Assembly: GCA_013138965.1 (NCBI GenBank)
Contig: WTBT01000003.1
Location: forward strand, 1 to 64,000
DNA: 64,000 bases
Source of the DNA: Candidatus Aegiribacteria sp.
Lineage (GTDB): Bacteria > Fermentibacterota > Fermentibacteria > Fermentibacterales > JCC-6
Direction of reading: 5' to 3'
The position numbers and the translations under genes were made by a program. The notes beneath the pieces are model-generated. The model was not told the DNA's origin and did not search any database. It saw nothing but the letters and a program-made list of their open reading frames with translations. This document shows positions 8,326 through 17,950 of this stretch, piece by piece (position 1 is the first letter of the stretch; the number at the start of each line of letters is the position of its first letter).

Positions 8326-9942
8326 ATGAAAAAGCTCCTGCTCACGATTGCTCTTTTATTCACAGTTTCAATCGTATCGGCTGTCCCGCCAGCTACTTAC
8401 GATCTTCGTGATGTTGGGGGCACAAATTATGTCACCTCTGTTAAAGACCAGCAGGGCGGCACCTGCTGGACATTCGGGGCAATGTCTTCGATCGAGGGCA
8501 ATCTTCTAATGACGGGCGCCTGGGCGGCTGCCGGGGAAACGGGAGAGCCGGACCTGGCCGAATACCATCTTGACTGGTGGAACGGCTTCAACCAGCATAA
8601 CAACGATGATTTAACCCCCCCTACCGGAAACGGGCTCACCGTACATCAGGGGGGAGATTACCTCGTAACCTCGGCATACCTTACAAGAGGAGAGGGGGCT
8701 GTGCGGAATATCGACGGACAGTCCTATGATACCGCTCCTGAGCGACACCTTGATTCGTACCACTATTATTACCCGCGGGAGATAATCTGGTACATCGCAG
8801 GCAGCAGCCTTCAGAATATCGATGTCATCAAGCAGGCCATAATGGATTACGGTGTAATGGGAACCTGCATGTGCTATGACGGCTCATTCATGAATTTCGA
8901 CTACGAACACTACCAGCCGCCATCGAGTCCTCTGGACCCGAACCACGCGATTTCGATAGTCGGCTGGAATGATTCAAGAGTGACCGACGCTCCCAACCCC
9001 GGGGCCTGGCTCTGCAAGAACAGCTGGGGAGAAGACTGGGGAATAAGCGGCTACTTCTGGATATCCTATTACGACAAGCACTGCTGCCAGAACCCGACCA
9101 TGGGGGCCATATCCCTCCGGGAGGTCGAGCTCATGAAGTACGGCAACGTTTACTATCACGATTACCACGGCTGGCGTGATACTCTTACTACCGCAATCGA
9201 AATCTTTAATACATTCACGTCCGAACAGGAAGAGGAGCTTGCGGCTGTGAGCTTCTTCACTGTAGAAAACAACGTTGACTATACGGCAAAGATCTACGGC
9301 TCTTTCTCCGGCGGACAGCTTTCCAATGAACTTGCATCCGTTACGGGAATGGCTTCCTGCACGGGATTTCACACCGTTGACCTTTCCAGTCCTGTACTGC
9401 TTGATCAGGGAGATGTTTTCTACGCCTACCTTCAGCTGTCAGACGGAGGGCAGCCTTTTGACTGCACCTCCGATGTGCCTGTTCTTCTTGGCGCGTCAAC
9501 CAGAACTATCGTGGAATCAAGGGCAAATCCCGGGGAGAGTTTCTACCTTCAGGGTTCATCCTGGGTTGATCTCACCACGCTGAACTCAACCGCCAATTTC
9601 TGCATAAAGGCACTGACCAATCCGACAGGCACTTCGATTTCCGGGGATGAGCTTGCTGCATTGCTGCCTCTGTCCGCAGATCCTGTTTATCCGAATCCCT
9701 TCTCATCACATGTTATGGTTCCCTTCACAATCGCTGAGGCTGGAGGGGTTAGCATTTCCGTTTTCGATCTTTCCGGCAGGCAGGTCCGCACAATCACGTC
9801 GGAGGAATTCTCCGCCGGCGCTCATACCGTTTCCTGGGAAGGAACGGACGACAGCGGCAACAGCGTAACTTCGGGAATCTACTTCGTGAGAGTGTGCACG
9901 GATAATTCAACAGTAACCAGAAAAGTGGTTCTTTCCAGGTAG
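8326..9942 (+). CDS. secreted papain-like (C1) cysteine protease with T9SS-type C-terminal domain
   Basis: A 538-residue extracellular protease. Residues 1-19 are a clear signal peptide ([12 protein letters not shown], cleavage near VSA). The C1 catalytic core shows [12 protein letters not shown] with Cys47 preceded by the oxyanion Gln, [11 protein letters not shown] with His207, and [17 protein letters not shown] with Asn232, so the triad is complete. Unlike typical papains it has no obvious propeptide before the core. Residues about 265-430 look like the lectin-like beta domain seen in other prokaryotic C1 proteases. The last 85 residues ([42 protein letters not shown]) form a FlgD-like/Por type A sorting domain, implying export by a type IX-like system. 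The ATG follows CTGGAGG. Confidence 0.92.
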   Translation: MKKLLLTIALLFTVSIVSAVPPATYDLRDVGGTNYVTSVKDQQGGTCWTFGAMSSIEGNLLMTGAWAAAGETGEPDLAEYHLDWWNGFNQHNNDDLTPPTGNGLTVHQGGDYLVTSAYLTRGEGAVRNIDGQSYDTAPERHLDSYHYYYPREIIWYIAGSSLQNIDVIKQAIMDYGVMGTCMCYDGSFMNFDYEHYQPPSSPLDPNHAISIVGWNDSRVTDAPNPGAWLCKNSWGEDWGISGYFWISYYDKHCCQNPTMGAISLREVELMKYGNVYYHDYHGWRDTLTTAIEIFNTFTSEQEEELAAVSFFTVENNVDYTAKIYGSFSGGQLSNELASVTGMASCTGFHTVDLSSPVLLDQGDVFYAYLQLSDGGQPFDCTSDVPVLLGASTRTIVESRANPGESFYLQGSSWVDLTTLNSTANFCIKALTNPTGTSISGDELAALLPLSADPVYPNPFSSHVMVPFTIAEAGGVSISVFDLSGRQVRTITSEEFSAGAHTVSWEGTDDSGNSVTSGIYFVRVCTDNSTVTRKVVLSR

Positions 9943-9952
9943 TTTTCTTAAG

Positions 9953-9982
9953 GCGGGGGGTATTTTTATTAGTACCCCCCGC
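9953..9982. terminator. convergent hairpin between protease and phosphomannomutase
   Basis: Perfect 10-bp arms GCGGGGGGTA/TACCCCCCGC with a T-rich 10-base loop. It lies 10 bp past the protease stop and overlaps the last codons of the convergent phosphomannomutase, so it could serve both strands, although neither side has a long T-tract. Confidence 0.6.
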
Positions 9983-11306
9983 ATTTCTGGATCAGCTCTC
10001 TTATTTTTCCCAGTTTCTCCTTCAGGAGTTCCGGGGTCTCCGCTTCGGCAACAAGACGCAGATACGGTTCTGTATTCGAAGGGCGGATATTGAACCACCA
10101 TTGAGGGAATTCCACCCTGTATCCATCAAAATCATAGAATGCTGTAGGTTTTTCTATTCCGGTGAAATAATCTCTTACTCTGTCCATGGCGGATTCCTTA
10201 TCATCTATCCGGAAGTTTATTTCTCCTGAATTCGAATACACGTTAATGGAATCAATAAGTCGGGAAAATGTCTCCCCCAGTTCCGAAAGAATGTTCAGAA
10301 CCAGAATCGCGGCAAGCATACCCGAATCGCAGTTGAAGAAATTTCTGAAATAGTAATGCCCGGCCAGTTCTCCTCCGTAAATTGCGTTCAATTCACGCAT
10401 TTTCATCTTCGCGTGGGAATGTCCCACTTTCCACATGAACGGCCTTCCTCCCAGCTTCTCTATGAATTCAATCACTGCCCTCGAAGTCCTGATGTCGTGC
10501 AGAACTCTACCCTTCTCTTCCTTGAGAAAGTGGATCCCGAGAATGCCGGTGATCAGGTCGGGCCGTACGAATCTCCCCTTCTCATCGATGAACATCACCC
10601 TGTCTCCATCACCGTCGAAGATCACCCCCACATCAAGGCCGGCATCCACGACAAGTCTTTTCAGATCGGCTGTATTCCTTTCGTCAAGCGGGTTGGGAGG
10701 GTGATTAGGGAAGGAACCATCCATTCTGTCGTACAGGTATTCAGGTTCGTTGCCGAAAACATCCCTGACAAGCAGAGAAGCCATTCCGTTGGAACAGTCG
10801 ATTCCGAATTTCAGATTCGAATAATCCCCGCGGGACTTCTCCAGGAAAGTGATGTATTCCGCCTTTATGCCTGGAAGCTCTTTAACCTCTCCCCTGAACA
10901 CAGCAGGCTGGATACCACCTGTTTCAACAATTTTCTCAAGCTCTCTCAGGCCGGTATCGTATCCTACCGGCAGGGCATCTGAACGGGATATCTTCAGGCC
11001 GTTGTATTCCGCAGGATTATGGGACGCGGTAATCTGTACCGACGCCTGAAACCCGTGAACAACGGTCGCAAAATAAACCATTGGCGTTGTAGCGAGACCA
11101 ATATCGTAAACATCAGCTCCGGAATCGGTGATACCCTGAACAAGGTGACCGAGAACATCCGGAGTAGATTCCCTGCAGTCGTAACCCACAAGAACCTTTT
11201 CGGTTTCGAGGAGCCCCGGAAGGAAGAAGCCTATCCTGTATACTGTCTCTCCATTAAAGTCATTGCCGTATACTCCTCTGATATCGTACGCCTTGAATGC
11301 CTTCAT
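9969..11306 (-). CDS. manB: phosphomannomutase/phosphoglucomutase
   Basis: An alpha-D-phosphohexomutase of 445 residues that interconverts hexose 6- and 1-phosphates for nucleotide-sugar synthesis. The four domains are marked by FKAYDIRGVYG at the N-terminus, the phosphoserine loop ITASHNPAEYNGLK, the metal loop DGDGDRVMFID, the sugar-binding GGELAGHYYF and the phosphate-binding RPSNTEPYLRLVAE near the C-terminus. All key residues are present. The start is the ATG with GGAG 9 bp upstream; the TTG five codons earlier lies on the Shine-Dalgarno itself. It follows the hybrid kinase by 26 bp on the same strand and may be co-transcribed with it. Confidence 0.93.
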   Translation of the reverse strand: MKAFKAYDIRGVYGNDFNGETVYRIGFFLPGLLETEKVLVGYDCRESTPDVLGHLVQGITDSGADVYDIGLATTPMVYFATVVHGFQASVQITASHNPAEYNGLKISRSDALPVGYDTGLRELEKIVETGGIQPAVFRGEVKELPGIKAEYITFLEKSRGDYSNLKFGIDCSNGMASLLVRDVFGNEPEYLYDRMDGSFPNHPPNPLDERNTADLKRLVVDAGLDVGVIFDGDGDRVMFIDEKGRFVRPDLITGILGIHFLKEEKGRVLHDIRTSRAVIEFIEKLGGRPFMWKVGHSHAKMKMRELNAIYGGELAGHYYFRNFFNCDSGMLAAILVLNILSELGETFSRLIDSINVYSNSGEINFRIDDKESAMDRVRDYFTGIEKPTAFYDFDGYRVEFPQWWFNIRPSNTEPYLRLVAEAETPELLKEKLGKIRELIQKCGGY

Positions 11307-11332
11307 CTTACATATCTCCAAAATAACTGTAT

Positions 11333-14047
11333 TTATGCCTGTGTCAGAACCGTATTCAGTTCTTTCTTGAGAGTGGATATTCTGAACGGCTTGACAAGTC
11401 TTCCGCTGAATCCGTATTCGGAATAATTGGACAGCACCATATTATTGGCATACCCGCTGGAAACGATAGCTCTAACATCCGGATCAATCTCCTTCAGCTT
11501 TTCTATCGCGGCTTCCCCTCCCATTCCCCCCGGAACAGTAAGGTCCATGATTACGGCGTCGAAAGGCTCTCCGGACGCGAATCTCTCCCGGTAAAGTTCA
11601 ATAGCCTCAGCTCCATCGGAAGACTCTGTAGCATCATGCCCGAGAACGTCCAGCATTCCCGAAAGAACCTCCCTTACTATGCGGTCATCGTCCATAATCA
11701 GTATATGTGCCGATGTGGAATCGATCTCCTTTTCCGGTTCGTCCCGAGAAACAGTCTTCTTCCCGTCGCTGTCGATAACGGGAAGATATATTACGAACTC
11801 GGTTCCCCTGCCCTCTTCGGAGAAGACTCTTATGGCTCCGGAATGCCTTGATATTATAGAATAACTGGTTGAAAGCCCCAGGCCGGACCCGCCAAACTTC
11901 GTAGTAAAATACGGGTTGAATATTTTTTTCAGGTCACCGGGGGGAATTCCTTCCCCTTTATCCTTTATGGAAATCCTTACGTATTCTCCTTCTCCCAGAT
12001 GAATATCCGAATCCTCCCCCATCTCAACATTGTCGCAGCTAACGTTAATCCGCCCGCCGCCGGTCAGAGCCTGGACGGAGTTCAACGTTATATTATGTAT
12101 AACCTGAGTGATCTGCTCTCCGTCGGCCTCTATACTTTTAAGGTTTTTTTCAAAGTCGAAAACAACTTCCACCTCCGAGCCCCTGAGAGCAAAAATAACG
12201 GCTTCCTGTATGAATGGAGCAACTTCAATCAATTTCTTCAACGGGACTCCTCCCTTGGCGAATGTAAGAAGTTGTCTGGTAAGAATCGTGGCCTTCTCAG
12301 TGGAAGCCTCAGCCTGTTCAAGGCGCATGATGAGTTTCGAGGGATCTTCTTCATTCCGCGCAAGGGAGATGTTCCCCTGTATTGCCATGAGCAGATTGTT
12401 GAAATCATGTGCTATACCGCCAGCCAGAGTTCCAATGGATTCCAGATGTTCTATCCTCGAAAGCTCTTCCTCTACACGGCGCTGGTCTGTAATATCCCTC
12501 ATTATTCCCTCTATGTATTCCTCTTGCCCCTCTTTTGTTGAAACTTTTCGAGCAGAAATGGATGCCAGGAAAGTTGAACCGTCCAGCCTTTTCAGTTCAG
12601 TTTCGAAACCTCGCACTTCATTGTTCTTCGCAAGCATGTCCAGGAAATCTTTCCTGCCGGACTCCTCTACGTAGAGGTCTTTAACAGAAACTTCGTCAAA
12701 ATCACCGGTTTCTTCTCCAAAGAACATCCTTTGCATCTCGGGATTGTAGAAGACTATTTTACCTCCCGACTCCGTTGTAGTTCTGTATATGGCCGTAGGT
12801 ATGTTTTCGGTCAGTTCTCTGTACTGATTCCTGGTTTCCTTCAATTCTACTTTTGCTTTAAGCGATTCCGTAAGATCAAGTGTGAGGATAACCACTTTAT
12901 CCACTTCAGCATTGTCATCCTTCAGAGCGTAGAAGTGATGGGAGATAAACTCTGCTCCACCGGGAGTGGGATTGGGGATTTTCAGCTTCGGAATGTACAG
13001 CTCCCCGCCCTTTCTGTAGATTTCCTCAACATCATCAATGTATTTTCCCAGGTAGGTATCCTTACTGTCCATGCGCAGTTCGGAACGGGGAGCCATTTTC
13101 CCCTTCGTGTCTTCAATGCTGTTTTTCCAGATGTTGCGCCATGAAGCATTGGCCATAAGGAGGGTTCCATTCCTGTCACGCACGGAGATGCCAACCGGAG
13201 AATTGTCTACTATAGCTTTCATGAGCTTATGGCTTTCCCTGAGTTTCTTCTCCGTCTCTTTCCGCTCTGTAAGGTCCCTTACCGAAGCTAGAAGAACCTC
13301 TGTATCTCTATAAATCATGGGTGTTGAGGAGAGCTCAACGGACAGGAATCCTTTCCTCTTTTTTATGAGGGTTTCAAATACCGATGCTTTTATTGCTTCG
13401 TTCCCGGATTTCAGAAAAAGGGATTCTATCTTGTCCCTCTCAGCTTCATGGAATAAATTCACAGGCAAGAAGGTGTAGATCTCTTCTCTGGAAAGACCTG
13501 TCATCCTGCAGAAACTGTTATTCGCAAAGAGAATTCTGTCTTCGCCGCATATAAGGATCCCATCCTTTGTATTCTCTACTACAGTGCGGTACCGCTCTTC
13601 CGTCTCCGCCGTTTTCCGCTGTTCATGTACAACCTGGGATAAGTCCTTCAGCACAATAACTCTGTCTTCAGTTGCAGGGATAAAAGCCACGTTCACTCGC
13701 ATGAAACGGGATTCCGTCCCGGGGGTTTTCACTCTCAGTGTATATGTTGACGGGGGATTGCCTGTTCCCTTTGCTCTATCATGGAAATAGCCGGAAACAC
13801 GCTTTATATCTTCATCTGGAATCAAAATTTCCCAGGATATCTTTCCGATGATATCCTTGAGAGGAATTCCCATGATATCTTCAATCTGATCGCTTGCCTC
13901 AATTATTATACCGTTTTTATCCAGCACAAGAACAATATTATCACTCAGGCGCAGTATTGTCCTGAGGGTTGATCCGCAGAGATGGAGCTTATCCTTGAGT
14001 TCCCTGATAAGGTCTGGTTCTCTGCTGGCATCTTTGATTGGTGGCAT
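11333..14047 (-). CDS. multi-PAS hybrid sensor histidine kinase/response regulator
   Basis: A 904-residue hybrid two-component protein without membrane segments, so a cytoplasmic sensor. Four PAS-type units are visible at about residues 30-140, 150-262, 272-400 and 405-522; the second to fourth end in typical PAC linkers (RDLTERKETEK, LTLDLTESLKAK, MRDITDQRRVEEE). A HisKA domain follows with GTLAGGIAHDFNN (His547), then an HATPase with N652 in HNITLNSVQAL, DKGEGIPPG and GGSGLGLS. The C-terminal receiver (about 780-900) has the acidic MDDD pocket, phospho-acceptor Asp835 in VIMDLTVPGG and the LVKPF Lys. The design is that of phosphorelay kinases of the NtrB-like HDFNN class. No DNA-binding partner is adjacent, so the output is unknown. 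ATG follows GGGAGAACG. Confidence 0.93.
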   Translation of the reverse strand: MPPIKDASREPDLIRELKDKLHLCGSTLRTILRLSDNIVLVLDKNGIIIEASDQIEDIMGIPLKDIIGKISWEILIPDEDIKRVSGYFHDRAKGTGNPPSTYTLRVKTPGTESRFMRVNVAFIPATEDRVIVLKDLSQVVHEQRKTAETEERYRTVVENTKDGILICGEDRILFANNSFCRMTGLSREEIYTFLPVNLFHEAERDKIESLFLKSGNEAIKASVFETLIKKRKGFLSVELSSTPMIYRDTEVLLASVRDLTERKETEKKLRESHKLMKAIVDNSPVGISVRDRNGTLLMANASWRNIWKNSIEDTKGKMAPRSELRMDSKDTYLGKYIDDVEEIYRKGGELYIPKLKIPNPTPGGAEFISHHFYALKDDNAEVDKVVILTLDLTESLKAKVELKETRNQYRELTENIPTAIYRTTTESGGKIVFYNPEMQRMFFGEETGDFDEVSVKDLYVEESGRKDFLDMLAKNNEVRGFETELKRLDGSTFLASISARKVSTKEGQEEYIEGIMRDITDQRRVEEELSRIEHLESIGTLAGGIAHDFNNLLMAIQGNISLARNEEDPSKLIMRLEQAEASTEKATILTRQLLTFAKGGVPLKKLIEVAPFIQEAVIFALRGSEVEVVFDFEKNLKSIEADGEQITQVIHNITLNSVQALTGGGRINVSCDNVEMGEDSDIHLGEGEYVRISIKDKGEGIPPGDLKKIFNPYFTTKFGGSGLGLSTSYSIISRHSGAIRVFSEEGRGTEFVIYLPVIDSDGKKTVSRDEPEKEIDSTSAHILIMDDDRIVREVLSGMLDVLGHDATESSDGAEAIELYRERFASGEPFDAVIMDLTVPGGMGGEAAIEKLKEIDPDVRAIVSSGYANNMVLSNYSEYGFSGRLVKPFRISTLKKELNTVLTQA

Positions 14048-14101
14048 ATCGTTCTCCCGGAAAATCGCCTTATAGTTAGTATATACATACAGAGCATATT
14101 C

Positions 14102-14986
14102 TCACAACCCTGCGGACCTTCGCGCCTTAGTCCGGGCCGATAAAATCATAGCTGTTAACATAAGAACGCCGCCTGCTGTCCCCTGGATAGTTACCGGCTC
14201 TGCAAGCATGATCCATCCGCCGATCAGGGCGAAAACAGCTTCAAAGCTCATAATTATCGCAGCATGGGCCGGTTGCGCCCGTTTCTGGGCTATAATCTGC
14301 AGTGTATATGCTATTCCAACCGATACCATCCCGCCGTAAAGAATGGGAACGGCGGCCATGCGAATACCGCTCAATGACAGCTTCTCCGTAAGAAGCGCAA
14401 AGGCGGCACTCAGAAGCGAGCAGCTTACGAACTGCACTGCAGCCAGAGGAAGAGCTTCGTACTGCTTCATCAGCCTTGAGATAAGCTGTATGTGAACAGC
14501 CCAGAATATCGCCCCTGCGAAAACGATCACATCTCCCGAAAGCATACGGGATGAACCCGCTGTCGTAAGAAGGAACATGCCGGAGACGGCCAGAACAGCT
14601 CCGGCCCATGTTCTTTTTCCGCAGGACTGTCTTGAGAACAGGCCCAGAACGGGAACGATGACCACGTACAGGCCGGTTACAAAACCGGCGTTTCCCGCGG
14701 TTGTATAGACAAGCCCCACCTGCTGCAGGGATGCCCCCGCAAAGAGGATCAGCCCGGCGAGTACGCCATACTTAAGCGGAGCACGCTGAGCGCGCTTCTT
14801 TTTTCCGGAGACGAGAACCAAAGGCAGAAGCACTGCCGCGCCCAGAGCGAACCTGATAGCGTTGAACAGGAACGGACCGATGTACTCCATACCTGCCCTC
14901 TGGGCTACAAAGCCGAAGCCCCAAATGGCCGCAGTAAGCAGAAGGAGCAGGTCTGTTTTGAAAGGAGCCCTGTTATCTGTGAACAT
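14102..14986 (-). CDS. EamA/DMT-family transporter
   Basis: A 294-residue drug/metabolite transporter-type permease with ten predicted hydrophobic helices in two repeated halves of five. The first half begins LLLLLTAAIWGFGFVAQRAG, the usual EamA opening with the W-G-x-x-F signature; the second begins near VIVFAGAIFWAVHIQLISRL. It should sit in the inner membrane and export or exchange a small metabolite, but the substrate is not evident. The ATG is preceded by GAAGAAAG. It is 54 bp upstream of the hybrid kinase on the same strand and divergent from the PadR gene. Confidence 0.88.
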   Translation of the reverse strand: MFTDNRAPFKTDLLLLLTAAIWGFGFVAQRAGMEYIGPFLFNAIRFALGAAVLLPLVLVSGKKKRAQRAPLKYGVLAGLILFAGASLQQVGLVYTTAGNAGFVTGLYVVIVPVLGLFSRQSCGKRTWAGAVLAVSGMFLLTTAGSSRMLSGDVIVFAGAIFWAVHIQLISRLMKQYEALPLAAVQFVSCSLLSAAFALLTEKLSLSGIRMAAVPILYGGMVSVGIAYTLQIIAQKRAQPAHAAIIMSFEAVFALIGGWIMLAEPVTIQGTAGGVLMLTAMILSARTKARRSAGL

Positions 14987-15037
14987 CTTTCTTCAATCAA
15001 TCCGTCAGATTATTCCGGAGGTTACAGAACGGACTGA

Positions 15038-15120
15038 ATATGCAATCATGAGTATGGAAGGTACAATCCACACTTGACAATACGGATACTGCTGTTATCA
15101 TCTAGGTGCAGGTTGCATAT
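15038..15120 (+). promoter_or_regulatory. promoter and candidate PadR operator
   Basis: TTGACA (15074-15079), a 16-bp spacer and TATCAT (15096-15101) form a good promoter 36 bp upstream of the PadR ATG. Two perfectly complementary 8-bp elements, ATATGCAA (15038-15045) and TTGCATAT (15113-15120), flank it. This arrangement suggests autoregulation by the PadR protein; the binding itself is inferred. Confidence 0.5.
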
Positions 15121-15136
15121 AGATGAAGGAGGCACA

Positions 15137-15535
15137 ATGCCCGGAAGAAGAAGAGGGAGAGTTCAGAATCGCTGCGGCAGAAGGATAAACAGGTTCCTTG
15201 AGCCCTGCCTTCTGCTTCTGCTCCATGGTGGGGAATCGTACGGTTACGAATTACTTGAGAACCTCGGAAAATTCGGTTTCACCGAAAACCCCGCGGATTC
15301 AAGCACTATCTATCGTATCCTAAGAAGCCTTGAAAACAGGGGTTTTGCAACTTCAAGGTGGGCCGAGGGTGATTCAGGCCCCGCAAGAAGGGTTTACACT
15401 CTCTCAACCGCAGGTGATGGATACCTCCTGATGTGGATGAGAGACCTTGAGGAAACCGACAGGATACTGCACCGCTTCTTCAGCGAGTACAGGAATCATA
15501 TGGAACTGCATCACAGTAACGACAAGAAAACTTAA
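15137..15535 (+). CDS. PadR-family transcriptional regulator
   Basis: A 132-residue winged-helix regulator. The core LEPCLLLLLHGGESYGYELLENL, then PADSSTIYRILRSLENRGF (recognition helix) and a wing ending RRVYTLSTAGDGYL, match the PadR/PF03551 family closely. The basic N-terminal tail (GRRRGRVQNRCGRR) is unusual and is often seen in PadR proteins next to NifX/MinD clusters. The start ATG has GGAGG 5 bp upstream. It is the first gene of a seven-gene plus-strand run to 18867 and is the obvious candidate for its local control. Confidence 0.9.
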   Translation: MPGRRRGRVQNRCGRRINRFLEPCLLLLLHGGESYGYELLENLGKFGFTENPADSSTIYRILRSLENRGFATSRWAEGDSGPARRVYTLSTAGDGYLLMWMRDLEETDRILHRFFSEYRNHMELHHSNDKKT

Positions 15536-15553
15536 CAAGAGAAAGGAGTTATC

Positions 15554-15895
15554 ATGCCGGCAGGAAATGGAACAGGTCCCAGGGGAGAAGGACCCCTGAC
15601 CGGAAGAGCTATGGGAAGATGCGCCGGATATCCGGCTGCTGGATACGCAACCGCTCCGGGCCGCGGAGGAGGGTACGGTTCCTTCGAAAGGAGAGGTGGC
15701 GGCGGTAGAGGCTTCAGGAACAGATACTACGAAACTGGTCGGCGCAGGTATCCACAGTATGACGTCCCCGTTTACGTCCAGGAACCCACTGAAACAGATT
15801 CACTGAAAAGACAGGTTCAGTTTGTAGCGGACACTATCGAACAGATCACCTGTCGCGTGAATCAACTTATGAAAAGGAAAACAGAAAAGGAATAA
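15554..15895 (+). CDS. DUF5320-type glycine-rich protein
   Basis: A 113-residue protein with the family signature at its N-terminus (MPAGNGTGPRGEGPLTGRAM then GRCAGY), a Gly/Arg/Tyr-rich middle and a short C-terminal helix (about 78-113) predicted to form a coiled coil. Proteins of this type are found beside dinitrogenase-cofactor-like (NifX/NifB) proteins and MinD ATPases in many anaerobes; their function is not known to me. ATG follows AAAGGAG. It lies 18 bp after padR and 3 bp before the next gene. Confidence 0.8.
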   Translation: MPAGNGTGPRGEGPLTGRAMGRCAGYPAAGYATAPGRGGGYGSFERRGGGGRGFRNRYYETGRRRYPQYDVPVYVQEPTETDSLKRQVQFVADTIEQITCRVNQLMKRKTEKE

Positions 15896-15898
15896 TCG

Positions 15899-16402
15899 AT
15901 GAAAGTAATCGTAAGTTCAACCGGAAAAAGCGTTGATGATGCAATCAGTACTGTATTCGGCAGAACGGAGTTCTACCTTCTGGTGGATACCAAGGATTTC
16001 AGCAGCGAGAGCTTCGATAACCCGGCTCTGAACCAGAGCAGCGGAGCCGGCATACAGGCGGCGCAGTTCGTTCTGAAAAAGAACCCCGGATCAGTGATAT
16101 CTTCAAGTATCGGCCCCAACGCGTACGAAGTACTCAGCGCAGGTTCCGTGCCCTGCTATACCGCCACAGGAGGAACAGTCAGGGAAACCGTTGAGGCTTT
16201 CAACCGGGGAGAACTCCCTATGATGGGGACAGCGAATGCCGATTCCCATTCCGGAATGGCAGGAAACGCGTCAGGTCCTTCGGAAAACATTGGTGATAAA
16301 GAGAATGAACTGGAAATACTATCCGCAAGGCTCCGGGATCTGCGAGGCCAGATTGCTGAGATCCTCCAGCAGCTGGATAGAATCAAGGGGGAAGAGATCT
16401 AA
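15899..16402 (+). CDS. NifX/NifB-C-like dinitrogenase cofactor family protein (copy 1)
   Basis: A 167-residue protein whose first 110 residues are a ribonuclease-H-like NifX/NafY/VnfX domain, a family that binds iron-molybdenum cofactor or related clusters. The strand MKVIVSSTGKSVDDAISTVFGR, then IQAAQFVLKK, SSSIGPNAYEVLSAG and the TGGTVRETVEAFNRGEL tail are characteristic. After about residue 125 it continues into a coiled-coil helix (ELEILSARLRDLRGQIAEIL), shared with its neighbour. No nitrogenase genes are in the window, so a role in nitrogen fixation is unlikely. The stop overlaps the start of copy 2 (TAATG). Confidence 0.85.
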   Translation: MKVIVSSTGKSVDDAISTVFGRTEFYLLVDTKDFSSESFDNPALNQSSGAGIQAAQFVLKKNPGSVISSSIGPNAYEVLSAGSVPCYTATGGTVRETVEAFNRGELPMMGTANADSHSGMAGNASGPSENIGDKENELEILSARLRDLRGQIAEILQQLDRIKGEEI

Positions 16403-16875
16403 TGAAAATTGTCGTGTCATCGGACAGCAATAGAAAACTTGACAGCTCGGTAAGCCATCATTTCGGAAGGTGCCCCTACTTTACAATAGTCGATCTCGAA
16501 GAAAACGAGATCATCAATGTGGAATCGGTAGAAAACCCTTACTTTAACGGTCATTCCCCCGGGCAGGTACCTTCCTTCATAAAGGAGCTTGATGCCGACG
16601 TAATGCTTGCCGGAGGTATGGGTAGAAGAGCTATATCCATATTTGAGAACTACGGGATAAGCTGCTCTACAGGCGCTGCAGGCACAGTGAGAAATGCTGT
16701 GAACAATTATGCAGCAGGCAGCCTTTCAGCGGCTTCGCCATGCCGCGAGAGCATAGAACATGCCCATGACGGCTATGAGCATAAACCCGTAGAGCGCCTC
16801 AGGGAAGAGGCCGCAGCTCTTCTTGCGAAGCTTGATGAGGTAATAGTCAAGCTCCCGGACAGAAAGAAAGAGTAG
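16402..16875 (+). CDS. NifX/NifB-C-like dinitrogenase cofactor family protein (copy 2)
   Basis: A 157-residue paralogue of the preceding gene with the same fold: MKIVVSSDSNRKLDSSVSHHFGRC, YFTIVDLEE, the Gly-rich VMLAGGMGRRAISIFENYGI and TGAAGTVRNAVNNY. It keeps the HHFGRCPYF motif (paired His plus Cys) that copy 1 lacks, so this copy is the more likely metal or cluster binder. It ends in a short coiled coil (LREEAAALLAKLDEVI). It is translationally coupled to copy 1. The two may act as a heteromer, which is inferred. Confidence 0.85.
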   Translation: MKIVVSSDSNRKLDSSVSHHFGRCPYFTIVDLEENEIINVESVENPYFNGHSPGQVPSFIKELDADVMLAGGMGRRAISIFENYGISCSTGAAGTVRNAVNNYAAGSLSAASPCRESIEHAHDGYEHKPVERLREEAAALLAKLDEVIVKLPDRKKE

Positions 16876-16891
16876 CAGGGAGGACGAATTT

Positions 16892-17086
16892 ATGTACATC
16901 GGAGGAGGAAGAGGACAGGGTAGGAATCCCTCAGGCGGCAGAGGTCGTGGCGGAGGACCATACGCAGCAGGGCCCGGCGGCGACTGCGTCTGTCCCGGCT
17001 GCGGACACAAGCAGAAGCATCAAGTTGGCCAGCCGTGTAACAGCCTGACCTGTTCCAAATGCGGGACAAGAATGACCCGCGAGTAA
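16892..17086 (+). CDS. small zinc-ribbon protein
   Basis: A 64-residue protein with a Gly/Arg-rich N-terminus and a C-terminal treble-clef-like ribbon: CVCPGCGHKQKHQVGQPCN then LTCSKCGTRM, giving a C-xx-C ... C ... C-xx-C set that could bind zinc or iron. The ATG follows GGGAGGAC. Small ribbons of this kind accompany MinD/NifX clusters in other anaerobes. I infer a scaffold or metal-binding accessory role. Confidence 0.75.
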   Translation: MYIGGGRGQGRNPSGGRGRGGGPYAAGPGGDCVCPGCGHKQKHQVGQPCNSLTCSKCGTRMTRE

Positions 17087-17095
17087 ACCGCTGAC

Positions 17096-17950
17096 ATGGT
17101 TATCGCTGTAGCAAGCGGTAAAGGCGGCACAGGCAAGACAACAGTAGCGGTAAGCCTTGCTATGGCCGCCGCTGATCTGTCATCTGAAAAACCTATGCTC
17201 CTTGACTGCGACGTGGAGGAACCTAATTCGGGGCTGTTCCTTGACATAGACTACTCCTCCGGTAGAGATACCGGAGTGCTGGTTCCGGAAGTCGATCTTG
17301 ATAAATGTACCTACTGCGGCAGATGTGCCGAGGTATGTGTATGGAACGCTATAGCTGTCGCAGGAGATAAAGTGCTTGTTTTCCGCGACCTCTGCCACGG
17401 CTGCGGAAGCTGCGGTCTTGTCTGTCCGGAAAATGCCATCGGCGAGATAACCCATGTAACAGGTAGAATAGAGGGCGGAACGGACGGTTCTATTAACTTT
17501 GCAAGAGGAATTCTCAATATAGGACAGGCCATGCCCGTTCCCGTCATTTCATCCCTGCTCAACGAGTACCTGGGCAGTTCCACCGTCATTATTGACTCTT
17601 CCCCCGGAACATCCTGTCCGGTAGTCGAAGCAGTCAGTAGAAGTGATTACGTTATTCTTGTAACGGAACCGACTCCGTTCGGGCTTCATGACCTCAAGGC
17701 AGCTGTGGATGTGGTAGTCAACCAGTTGAAGATTTCTGCCGGTGTTATCATCAACCGTGACGGAATCGGCAACAACGACGTTGAGAAGTACTGCCAAACC
17801 GCAAATCTGCCCGTTCTGGCAAAAATACCCATGGATAGAAGAATTGCAGAGATGCTTTCCGAGGGAATTCCTCTACTGAGCGGACTTCCCGAATACAAGA
17901 AAGTTTTCCTGGATATTCTGGCGGCTGTCAGGGAAGAGGTAATGAAGTGA
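17096..17950 (+). CDS. MinD/Mrp-superfamily ATPase with ferredoxin insert (copy 1)
   Basis: A 284-residue deviant-Walker P-loop ATPase. SGKGGTGKTT (residues 7-16) is the Walker A' with the signature Lys. DCDVEEPN follows, and near 154-163 lies the second acidic strand TVIIDSSPG. Between them is an inserted 2x[4Fe-4S] ferredoxin domain with C71-C74-C77-C81 and C100-C103-C106-C110. This architecture (CooC/Mrp-like with ferredoxin) is known from anaerobes and is thought to be involved in cluster or metal handling. It overlaps the next, paralogous gene by 4 bp (GTGA), so the two are probably made in equal amounts and may dimerise. Confidence 0.92.
   Translation: MVIAVASGKGGTGKTTVAVSLAMAAADLSSEKPMLLDCDVEEPNSGLFLDIDYSSGRDTGVLVPEVDLDKCTYCGRCAEVCVWNAIAVAGDKVLVFRDLCHGCGSCGLVCPENAIGEITHVTGRIEGGTDGSINFARGILNIGQAMPVPVISSLLNEYLGSSTVIIDSSPGTSCPVVEAVSRSDYVILVTEPTPFGLHDLKAAVDVVVNQLKISAGVIINRDGIGNNDVEKYCQTANLPVLAKIPMDRRIAEMLSEGIPLLSGLPEYKKVFLDILAAVREEVMK

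Noticed and set aside
15899-16875. Nitrogen fixation locus
   Set aside because: The NifX-like proteins lack nifHDK or other nif neighbours; the family also occurs in non-fixing anaerobes.
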